From Gammaproteobacteria bacterium (GTDB lineage: Bacteria; Pseudomonadota; Gammaproteobacteria; Steroidobacterales; Steroidobacteraceae): a DNA stretch of 47,369 bases. Positions 24,361 through 32,311 of this stretch are shown here, piece by piece. A program made the position numbers and the translations under genes. Each line of letters opens with the position of its first letter. Position 1 is the stretch's first letter. The notes beneath the pieces are model-generated. The model had not been told where the DNA came from and searched no databases. It saw nothing but the letters and a program-made list of their open reading frames with translations. The DNA lies in contig PKXS01000002.1 of NCBI GenBank assembly GCA_003132425.1, positions 1 through 47,369 on the forward strand, written 5' to 3'.

Positions 24361-24591
24361 GCTGTATCTCCTTCAAAGGTAACTTCTAGCCGTCACGTCC
24401 GATTGGGGAGGCTTACGGAGTCATGGGCTGTTACTTGGGGGTCTGAACAATTCTACTTGAAAACGGTACCAGAGACGAGCGGTGGAAAGCAATGGAATTG
24501 GGGGTAGCGAGTAGAGGCGACATCGAAGGGGAGCGGAGCGGGTTTGAACGGCAAAAACGGATGGTAAATGGAAGAAAATAAAGCCAGAAAT

Positions 24592-25554
24592 CTAGGGCTG
24601 CGGAGCCGGCGGCGTAGCGCTTCGTGACATTCCGGCAGGACCGAAGGTAACGGTCTTGACCTCGCCGTAATCGGCTCGGAGATCGACCTTCTTGCCGTTG
24701 AATTGAAAGTCGACGCCACCCGCATTTCCGGCCTTGACGGCGATCTCCTTCCGGCCGCGGACGGTGCGCTCGGAGCCTGACACCATAAGCTCGGAGGAGA
24801 CAGACTTGCCGTCGGCGACGATCGAAATCCACGAGTCTTCGCGCGCCTGGATGACGACGGTGAATTCACCGGGAGCCGGGGTGGCGGGCGCGAGCTGAGA
24901 CGGCGGAGTTTTTGAGGTGGTGGATGAGGCCGACGCTCCCGTGGGCGAACCGGAAGTCGGCGTGGCGCCGGGCTTTCCCTGTGTCAATCCCCCCTGTGCC
25001 ATTCCGCCGGGCGTGTCAGCGGGCAGTTGTCCCGACGAGGGCGAACCGATTATGCGGGAAGCGGGATGAAGCGATTGCCTTTCATGCTCATGGTGGCGAC
25101 GGTTCCACAGCGCCAGCGCCAGCGCGATTAGAAGAAGGATTGCGGCGAATAAGCCCCAGGGCAATTGGCGCGGGGAAGTCTCGGCGCTGCTTTCGAGACG
25201 GCGCACGGTTTCTCGATACGTGTCTTGAATTCTTGCCTGTTCTTCTCCCTGATGTCTTTCTCGGGCTTTTTCTGGAACTTTGGGCGCATCGCTCGGCCGC
25301 ACGGGATCGGTTCGCGGAAGGTCGCCTGAGGCCTGCAGGTAGTCAGCGATGATTTGATCTTCGTCGAGGCCTACGCAGCGGGAGTAAGCGCGGACGAAGC
25401 CCCTATTAAAGATGCCTCCCGGCAATTGGTTGAACTTATCCTCCTCGAGCGCCTGGAGAAGGCGGGTGCCAATTTTGGTGGAGGCGGAAATCTGCTCGAG
25501 AGTGATGTTGCGCTTCTCGCGCTCCTGTTTTAGTTTTTCGCCAAAGGAAGGCAA
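24592..25554 (-). CDS. RodZ-like HTH membrane protein
   Basis: About 320 residues from TTG 25554; a longer TTG start at 25641 is in frame. Parts in order: an HTH_25-type domain (GEKLKQEREKRNITLEQISA to NRGFVRAYSRCVGLD, residues 5-70), a charged linker, one membrane helix (PWGLFAAILLLIALALALW), a Ser/Pro/Gly-rich periplasmic linker and a C-terminal DUF4115-type beta domain (EFTVVIQAREDSWISIVADG to GEVKTVTFG). This is the RodZ architecture. RodZ links MreB to the cell-wall machinery. No mreB lies in the window, so the role is inferred from architecture. Confidence 0.82.
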   Translation of the reverse strand: MPSFGEKLKQEREKRNITLEQISASTKIGTRLLQALEEDKFNQLPGGIFNRGFVRAYSRCVGLDEDQIIADYLQASGDLPRTDPVRPSDAPKVPEKARERHQGEEQARIQDTYRETVRRLESSAETSPRQLPWGLFAAILLLIALALALWNRRHHEHERQSLHPASRIIGSPSSGQLPADTPGGMAQGGLTQGKPGATPTSGSPTGASASSTTSKTPPSQLAPATPAPGEFTVVIQAREDSWISIVADGKSVSSELMVSGSERTVRGRKEIAVKAGNAGGVDFQFNGKKVDLRADYGEVKTVTFGPAGMSRSATPPAPQP

Positions 25555-25736
25555 ACGAGTCTCTCGCTTTCGTCGGGAGAACGGAATTTTACTCTGACGG
25601 CAAGCAAGTTCATAGAAAATTGGTGACTCGGTGTTGCGCAACTTGCGAAAGCATTAACCACAGGGGGCACGCAGGTACACAGAGGAATACATACAGCCGT
25701 TTACTTGTTAACGAAGCTGTGCCCCTCGCTCCCGCC

Positions 25737-27467
25737 TTACGGCAATTTATTCAAATAGCAGGGACCGTTGGTGTTTTGCGCGGGCGGCGTGGGCGGCGTC
25801 ATCCAAGGGGGATTGCTGAAGTTGAAAAACTCGCTCATGCTCTTTTGCGCGGCGTCGCGCTTGGTCAGCGGATTCAGATTGAAGCGCTGCTCGATAAAGC
25901 TGAGGATTGCGGTGGTGTCCATCACAGTGTGGGAAACGTAATGTTGAATGGCATACGGTGAGACGACGATCAGCGGTATGCGATAACCGGTATAGGTGAA
26001 ATCGCAGGTGGGGCCCGTCGACTGGGTGCAGATATCGCCGGGCATCAAGTCTTGCGGCTTAATGCCGTCGGGACTCACGGTCGGCTGCGGCGCGACGTGA
26101 TCGTAAGTGCCTCCAAACTCGTCGTAGGTCAGAATAAAGGCGGAGTCTTTCCAGTAACTGCTGGTCATCAAGGCGTTGACGAGCGAAGAAACATAATTTG
26201 CGCCCAGTTGAATGTCGATCGGATACTGGTCGGAGTCGGAGCCGTGCTCGTCGAGTCCGGCGGACGAAGCTGGTTCGATGATCGCCACTTGCGGCAGCGT
26301 TCCGTTCTGCAAGTCGTCAAAGTATTGCGTGATGGTGGCTAGATTTTGCGGATAGTCGGTGGGAATATCCTGTCCCCACTCGAAGTTCTGCACGTAGCTC
26401 AAGGTCAGCAGGCATTGCGGGGTCGGATCCGATTGGCACGAGGAGTCTTGCGGATTCACATAAATCTTCCACGTGATGCCAGCAGCCTGCAATTCCTGGA
26501 AAATGGTTGTGGCGGTAAGCAGCGCCTGATCATTCTGATCGGTGCCGATCGGATAGGCATAGCCCTGCGAGGTGGCGGCAATCAAATATTCACGGTTGGG
26601 CTGAGTGCGGGTCATGGCTGGCGAAAACCAGCGGTCGGATGTGGCAAAATCCGACGCCATGAAGTAGTAGTAATTAAGGTCGGTGCCTTCGTAATAGCCC
26701 ATCGTTCTCTTGCCCTTGACATCGTGGTAGGGCGGATCGATGTCGCGAGCGTCGTGGGCGTTGGTCCAAACCAAGCCATTGAGCGTGGGTGTCTCTGAAA
26801 CCGGATCGTCGAGATTGAAATCGACGTGGCTCTCGTTCCACGAAGGACTGGGATTCTCGATGCATTGGGTGATCAGGTGGTAAGAATCGATCTTGGGACT
26901 GGAATCATCGATAGTGCAATCGGCGGGCGGCGGATAAGCGGGGTCGCATCCGGGGTTGCTTGGCACCGGACCATGCAGGGGAGCGATTCCGGTGCGCGGG
27001 TTGAATTGGGGCAGGCCGTCGAAAGAGGCGTCGGCGATTCCATTCGCAGCCCAGTAGGCGCGCAACTCGCCGAAATAGGAATCGAGCGAGCGGTTCTCCT
27101 GAGCCATAAAGATGATGTGATTGAGCGCGTTGGGGCTCTGGTTGAGATCGAAGGTTGCTATCGCGGACTGGTCCGCATTCATGGTCAAGCTGCAGGCGCC
27201 GGTGCCTTGACAGGCTCCCGACCAGCCGGCAAACGAGGCGCCGCTGGCGGCAGTTGGCGTGAGCGTCACCGCCGTTCCGGCGGGATACGATTTAGTGCAG
27301 GTCGGACTGCACTCGACGCCGGCCGGGCTGCTGGTGACGGTGCCGGTGGCATTGCCGGATAACTGTACTTCCAATTTGTATTTCGTCGTCGCAGAGCTGG
27401 CGGAGGCGGTTAGAAAAATTATTACGCCTAAGATGTTCATCAAAATAGCGAGACTACGTTGAGTCAC
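25737..27467 (-). CDS. Secreted phosphoesterase of the phospholipase C/acid phosphatase family
   Basis: A 576-residue exported enzyme. The GTG start at 27467 gives a signal peptide (AILMNILGVIIFLTASASSA). Next is a small repeat domain (VQLSGNATGTVTSSPAG to GWSGACQGTGACSL, about 30-105), then the phosphoesterase domain with the hallmark FMAQENRSLDSYFG (about 121), DARDIDPPYHD, TRTQPNREYL and FILTYDEFGGTYDHVAP. The family hydrolyses phosphatidylcholine or other phosphate esters outside the cell. A role in phosphate acquisition is plausible. No pho-box could be identified upstream (27468-27691). Confidence 0.88.
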   Translation of the reverse strand: MTQRSLAILMNILGVIIFLTASASSATTKYKLEVQLSGNATGTVTSSPAGVECSPTCTKSYPAGTAVTLTPTAASGASFAGWSGACQGTGACSLTMNADQSAIATFDLNQSPNALNHIIFMAQENRSLDSYFGELRAYWAANGIADASFDGLPQFNPRTGIAPLHGPVPSNPGCDPAYPPPADCTIDDSSPKIDSYHLITQCIENPSPSWNESHVDFNLDDPVSETPTLNGLVWTNAHDARDIDPPYHDVKGKRTMGYYEGTDLNYYYFMASDFATSDRWFSPAMTRTQPNREYLIAATSQGYAYPIGTDQNDQALLTATTIFQELQAAGITWKIYVNPQDSSCQSDPTPQCLLTLSYVQNFEWGQDIPTDYPQNLATITQYFDDLQNGTLPQVAIIEPASSAGLDEHGSDSDQYPIDIQLGANYVSSLVNALMTSSYWKDSAFILTYDEFGGTYDHVAPQPTVSPDGIKPQDLMPGDICTQSTGPTCDFTYTGYRIPLIVVSPYAIQHYVSHTVMDTTAILSFIEQRFNLNPLTKRDAAQKSMSEFFNFSNPPWMTPPTPPAQNTNGPCYLNKLP

Positions 27468-27691
27468 TAATAATCCTCAAATGTTGGAATCCGATAGAAT
27501 CCGCGCAGTATTTGGATAACACTGTTGGGTATAAGGTTGTGGAGGGAGTTGCGTTATATTGCATTAATAAGCGGGGATTTACGGGCGGGACGGAAATGCA
27601 TCGCCGTGACCCGTACTAGTTACCTCCGTTCGTTGCCCGCGCGGTGCGACCAAACCTATAATTTCTTATCCACCACCCGAACGAGGAGTTC

Positions 27692-28744
27692 ATGCCGGAG
27701 GCAGCGGGCACATCCCCAATTCGCCTGTCGCAAGAGTTAACCATCTTCCACGATGTCGCCAAGGCGCTGACGTCGTCGCTCAACCTTGATTCGATTCTGC
27801 AAACCATCATGGAGAAAATGGCGGAATATTTCCGTCCCGACACATGGTCTTTGCTGATGGTGGATGAAGAAAAGGATGAGCTTTATTTTGCGATTGCGGT
27901 TGGGGCGGCCGCGGAGGTTCTGTCGAAGGCGCGGCTGAAGATGGGGGAAGGGATTGCGGGGTGGGTGGCGCGGCAGGGGCAGGTACTAATTGTGCCCGAC
28001 GTGCAGAGTGACCGGCGCTTTTCATCGCGGCTGGATGAGATGACGCGGGTGCAGACTCGGTCGGTGATCTGCGTGCCCTTGCGCTCGAAACACCGCGTGC
28101 TGGGCGTGATTCAGTTGATCAACGCCAACGTGGGGCTGAGCGAACAGGAGCTGTTTTTTCTCCAGGCATTGTGCGACTACGCCGCCATTTCTATCGAGAA
28201 TGCGCGGTCGGTTGAAAAAATTCAGGAACTGACGATCACCGACGATTGCACGGGATTATTCAATGCGCGCCATCTGCACAAAACGCTCGAGACCGAGGTT
28301 TATCGTTCGGCGCGCTTCGGGTATCAGTTCAGCGTGATCTTTATTGACCTCGACCATTTCAAGCAGGTCAACGACACACACGGACACCTCGTAGGAAGCC
28401 GGTTGCTGGCGGAAGTTGGATACCTGATCAAAGCGCAGCTGCGGCTCATTGATTTTGCGTTTCGCTATGGCGGAGACGAGTTTGTGGTTCTGCTGCCGCA
28501 AACCAGCAAAGATCAAGCGGTGGTGGTGGCGAAACGTTTGCAGGATTCGCTGCGCACGGGAACGTTCTGCGTCGAGCAAGGGTTGAATCTGAATGTGCGT
28601 GCCAGCATGGGGCTGGCAACATTTCCGAACGATGCGCAGACGCCGCATGACATCATCCGCCAGGCCGATGAAATGATGTATGTGGTGAAGAACGGCAGCC
28701 GCGATAACATTGGCGTCGCCTCGCGCGGCGTGATGGAAACTTAG
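27692..28744 (+). CDS. GAF-GGDEF diguanylate cyclase
   Basis: A 350-residue cytosolic sensor. A GAF domain (about 18-172, with KMGEGIAGWVARQGQ and VICVPLRSKHRVLGVIQLIN) is followed by a GGDEF domain (about 180-345). The active-site GGDEF is intact at 260-264 (RYGGDEFVV), and an RxxD inhibitory site, RLID at 251-254, lies five residues before it. The enzyme should therefore make cyclic di-GMP and be product-inhibited. The GAF ligand is unknown. No EAL domain is present. Confidence 0.93.
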   Translation: MPEAAGTSPIRLSQELTIFHDVAKALTSSLNLDSILQTIMEKMAEYFRPDTWSLLMVDEEKDELYFAIAVGAAAEVLSKARLKMGEGIAGWVARQGQVLIVPDVQSDRRFSSRLDEMTRVQTRSVICVPLRSKHRVLGVIQLINANVGLSEQELFFLQALCDYAAISIENARSVEKIQELTITDDCTGLFNARHLHKTLETEVYRSARFGYQFSVIFIDLDHFKQVNDTHGHLVGSRLLAEVGYLIKAQLRLIDFAFRYGGDEFVVLLPQTSKDQAVVVAKRLQDSLRTGTFCVEQGLNLNVRASMGLATFPNDAQTPHDIIRQADEMMYVVKNGSRDNIGVASRGVMET

Positions 28745-28815
28745 GGGCAGGTCTCAGGTGACAGGTGTTAGGAAACGCCAAACACAGCCCGCCCTCGTTA
28801 ATTATTATTTTTCGA

Positions 28816-29838
28816 TTATTGCTTTTCTCGCTTTTGTAGATCGGCTGGTTGATCCGCCTTTGGCTGCAGTTCGTTCGGGTCGGGCTTCCAGGTAAACGCG
28901 TTGGCGGGCGCGGAGGGGTTTACGCCGAAATCCCACACGTAGAGATTCATTCCTTCAGTGTCGAGCATCTCGGCGACCGCGTATTCACCGGGCGCAAGGG
29001 GTTCGGCGGGCGCGATCTTCACCCAGCCTCCGGTCATAGCGGCGGAGGTGGTCGCAACGAAACGCTCGTCGGTTTTCATCTTTCCGTTGACTGCAATCTT
29101 GACGGCTCCGGCGAAGCGTTTGCCGTTCTTCAGGTCGATGCGAATAATTTTGAAGCGGTCGTTGTTATTGGCGGGGCTACTCGCGGGCGCTGCTGTTGTG
29201 CCGGCTGCGGGCGCTTCGGTTGCGGTTGCGGGCGCGCTCTGGTCGGGATCGACATTAATATAGATCGAAGGCACAGTGGTGTGGGACTGAATTTTCGCGT
29301 GCGGCCCAGGCAGTTCGATGTTTTGTTTTGCGCCAGCCAGCGGATTGATCACCGCGCGCAGAATATTCGTCTTACTGGTCTTCTCTACGTCGCCGCCGGA
29401 TTGTTGCAACTCGGCTAGCTGTGGCTGATTCTCGAAGGTATCGAGAAGAAAAATTCCGCCTTCGTCGGGCAAGCGCAAGCCGGGGGCGACCTGCGGTGAA
29501 CGGGCTTGCTCGACTTTGCGCTCGGCCTCAAGCTCTTTGTCGAGTTCGACGGCTTCGGGAGCGTGGCCGCCATCCTTGCGGCCCTGCTCAAACTTATCGG
29601 TCGCGTCCCAGTCGATCAGCGATTTCGGAACTTCCTCCCATTCTCCGCGCTCGGCGCTGTAATAGCGGACACGGTCGCCGTGAATCTCATACTTGGTGAC
29701 GGACTGGTAGGAGCCATCTTTCAGGATGAGGCGGCGGGCCTGATTTTGAGCAGGACTCGCAGCCGGAAGAGCAAGACAAAACGCCAAACCTAGAGCGGCA
29801 GCGAGAATATTTCTCACCCTGGGAGTTGGGGATTTCAT
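28816..29838 (-). CDS. Secreted protein of unknown function
   Basis: About 340 residues from ATG 29838 (MKSPTPRVRNILAAALGLAF), with a clear signal peptide ending ASPAQ. Following parts: a basic segment LILKDGSYQSVTKYEIHGDR with VRYYSAERGEWEEVP, which looks like a short SH3- or SLA1-like fold; a charged linker; and a C-terminal domain (DRFKIIRIDLKNGKRFAG to NLYVWDFGVN) after an Ala/Pro/Thr linker. I do not recognise a named family; similar proteins are typical of acidobacteria as I recall. It is divergent from the kinase gene and could be linked to it functionally. Confidence 0.6.
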   Translation of the reverse strand: MKSPTPRVRNILAAALGLAFCLALPAASPAQNQARRLILKDGSYQSVTKYEIHGDRVRYYSAERGEWEEVPKSLIDWDATDKFEQGRKDGGHAPEAVELDKELEAERKVEQARSPQVAPGLRLPDEGGIFLLDTFENQPQLAELQQSGGDVEKTSKTNILRAVINPLAGAKQNIELPGPHAKIQSHTTVPSIYINVDPDQSAPATATEAPAAGTTAAPASSPANNNDRFKIIRIDLKNGKRFAGAVKIAVNGKMKTDERFVATTSAAMTGGWVKIAPAEPLAPGEYAVAEMLDTEGMNLYVWDFGVNPSAPANAFTWKPDPNELQPKADQPADLQKREKQ

Positions 29839-29978
29839 CTGGAGAACATTATCGCCCCTGCCGCTCCGACTGCAAAATTGGATGCGGGTGCCATAGCGAT
29901 CTCCTGGTGCTGACGGCATGCCCTCATTGACTGCCCCGTTTCATCCACGTAAGATTCGCGCCATCGGTCGGCGACACT

Positions 29979-32303
29979 ATGATTGGCGAAACTATGATCG
30001 GCGAAACCATCTCGCACTACCGCATCGTCGAGAAACTCGGTGGCGGCGGGATGGGTGTCGTCTATAAGGCCGAGGATGTCAAACTTGGCCGCTTTGTCGC
30101 GCTAAAATTCCTGCCCGACGATGTCGCGCAAGATGTTCAAGCTCTCAGCCGCTTCCAGCGCGAAGCCAAAGCAGCCTCTGCTCTCAATCATCCAAACATT
30201 TGCACCATTTATGAGATCGACGAGGTAGGCGGCCGGGCTTTCATTTCCATGGAATTGCTGGAGGGGCAGACGCTCCGGCACCGGATCGCTGGAAAAGCAT
30301 TAGACCTCGAAACCTTGTTGGCGCTCGCAATCGAGATTGCCGATGCATTGAACGCCGCGCACGCCAAGGGTGTGGTTCACCGTGATATCAAGCCCGCCAA
30401 CATCTTTGTAACGGAGCAGGGGCACGCTAAGGTTCTAGATTTTGGATTGGCGAAGGTTGCGTCGGCCGGCGCTTCTTCGAGCGACATCGCATCGGCCAAT
30501 ACGCGCACGATGGACGACCAGCACCTTACCAGCCCCGGTTCCACGCTCGGCACCGTCTCTTACATGTCTCCCGAGCAGGTGCGGGCCAAGGAACTTGATG
30601 GCCGGACGGATTTGTTCTCGTTGGGCGCAGTGCTGTACGAGATGGCAACGGGCGCGCTGCCGTTTCGCGGAGAGAGTCCAGGAGTGATCTTCAAAGCCAT
30701 TCTGGATGGGACGCCAACCCCAGCCGTGCGTCTGAATCCCGATCTGCCAGCGGACTTGGAACGCATCATCAATAAATGCCTGGAGAAAGATCGCAACTTG
30801 CGCTACCAGCATGCGTCCGAGATCCGCACCGACCTGCAACGGGTGAAGCGCGACAGCGAGTCTGCGAGATTTGTCGCGCCCGACGAACTGGGCACGAAAC
30901 CGCAAACCGCTGCTCGGTCCCGGGTCGCGAAGGCGCTGATTACGGCAGGAGCGGCGCTGGTCGCGCTGGTTGTGGGGTTCGCCGGATACCGCTGGTATGA
31001 AGCCCATTCTGCACTGACCTCAGCGAATGTGGCGGCGAAACCGTCGATCGCTGTGCTCCCGCTCGAAAATCTCAGCTCTGATCCGGACGGCGCGTACTTC
31101 GCCGATGGCATGACGGACGAGATCACGACCAAGCTGTCCAAAATTCAGGCGATCAACGTGGCTTCGCATTCGGCGGTTGCATCGCTGAAGACTGCGCCAG
31201 CCGATGCCGCTGAAACCGGACGCCGGCTGGGCGTGCGTTACCTTCTGGAAGGCAGCGTGAGGAAGTCCGCGGATCAGGTGAGGGTCAACGTGCATCTGGT
31301 CGACTCCTCTACCGGGTTCGACGCGTGGGCCGAGGATTTCAAGGGTGAGACGAAGGATGTGTTTTCGCTGCAGGAACAAACCGCGCTGAAAATTGCGCAG
31401 GCACTCGACCTGAAGTTGAGTCCTCAGGAAAAAGAGGGTTTGGAGCGGCGCTATACGCAAAATCCGGAGGCATATGAGGCGTACCTAATCGGTCGCGCGC
31501 TGGCAGAGCATGACAGCCAGCCCGACAAGCTAGAGGCGGCGCGCAGCCACTTCGAGCAGGCGCTGAAGCTCGACCCGGAATATGCCCCGGCTTTGGCAGG
31601 TCTCGCGCAGGTGGAAGGCTACTACTATCGCAACGTCGATTCACAGCCAGTTCACCTGGAGCGTGCCGAGCAACTTGCCCAACGGGCGGTTGCCGCCGCA
31701 CCAGATCTCGTGGAGGCGCGGATTGCGCTTGGTTACGTCTACGGTTGGAAATACGAGTATGCGAAAGCCGCGGAAATTCTTCGCGAGACCGTCCGGCTGG
31801 ACCCCGAGAATTCACACGCGTGGGATGTGCTTTCATGGGTCCTTGGCTACGAACAGCCGCCGGAGGCGATCGAGGCCGAGAAAGCGGCGCGAGAGGCGAT
31901 TCGTCTGGAGCCGCCCATGCCGGTCGCCCATTATCATCTCGGCCGCGCACTTCTATTACAGGGACGCTACGACGAAGCTAGCAAGGCCTTCGAGCGCGAA
32001 GGAGAATTGGGAGACGCTTCGTATGTGGAGCTTGGAGAAGCTCAAATTTATCTGGCCCAAGGGAACTATGACGCGGCGATAGCCCGGCTGTCGAAGAATG
32101 GTGAACCAAAGGAGGCGATCAACTCTTACTTTCGAAGCGCCGCCTACGCCGCGAAAGGCGACAAAGAGAAAGCTCTGGTGTCGCTGCAAAAAACCTTCGG
32201 CCTTGGTTACCGTGATTTCGCCGCCATCGAAGGCAGCCCGTATTTTGCTTCCTTGCGCTCTGATCCGCGATTCCAGCAACTCATCCGCCGCTACCAGCAG
32301 TAG
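29979..32303 (+). CDS. Ser/Thr protein kinase with TolB-like and TPR sensor region
   Basis: A 774-residue membrane kinase. The kinase domain (about 14-285) has the glycine loop [15 protein letters not shown]43 (VALKFL), catalytic HRDIKPAN with D136, DFG at 154-156 and SYMSPEQ. One membrane helix follows ([19 protein letters not shown], about 315-335). Next comes a TolB/FlgO-like domain ([20 protein letters not shown] to [20 protein letters not shown]) and TPR-like repeats to the end ([32 protein letters not shown]). This fusion is common in acidobacteria. The start codon region is duplicated ([10 protein letters not shown]), so the true start may be 29979 or 29994. Convergent with ppc, eight bases between stops. 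Confidence 0.93.
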   Translation: MIGETMIGETISHYRIVEKLGGGGMGVVYKAEDVKLGRFVALKFLPDDVAQDVQALSRFQREAKAASALNHPNICTIYEIDEVGGRAFISMELLEGQTLRHRIAGKALDLETLLALAIEIADALNAAHAKGVVHRDIKPANIFVTEQGHAKVLDFGLAKVASAGASSSDIASANTRTMDDQHLTSPGSTLGTVSYMSPEQVRAKELDGRTDLFSLGAVLYEMATGALPFRGESPGVIFKAILDGTPTPAVRLNPDLPADLERIINKCLEKDRNLRYQHASEIRTDLQRVKRDSESARFVAPDELGTKPQTAARSRVAKALITAGAALVALVVGFAGYRWYEAHSALTSANVAAKPSIAVLPLENLSSDPDGAYFADGMTDEITTKLSKIQAINVASHSAVASLKTAPADAAETGRRLGVRYLLEGSVRKSADQVRVNVHLVDSSTGFDAWAEDFKGETKDVFSLQEQTALKIAQALDLKLSPQEKEGLERRYTQNPEAYEAYLIGRALAEHDSQPDKLEAARSHFEQALKLDPEYAPALAGLAQVEGYYYRNVDSQPVHLERAEQLAQRAVAAAPDLVEARIALGYVYGWKYEYAKAAEILRETVRLDPENSHAWDVLSWVLGYEQPPEAIEAEKAAREAIRLEPPMPVAHYHLGRALLLQGRYDEASKAFEREGELGDASYVELGEAQIYLAQGNYDAAIARLSKNGEPKEAINSYFRSAAYAAKGDKEKALVSLQKTFGLGYRDFAAIEGSPYFASLRSDPRFQQLIRRYQQ

Positions 32304-32311
32304 CTGCCGTT

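Noticed and set aside
24361-24591. Possible SAM or SAH riboswitch upstream of metK
   Set aside because: I looked for conserved SAM-I, SAM-II and SAH core words and found none; a covariance search would be needed to be certain.
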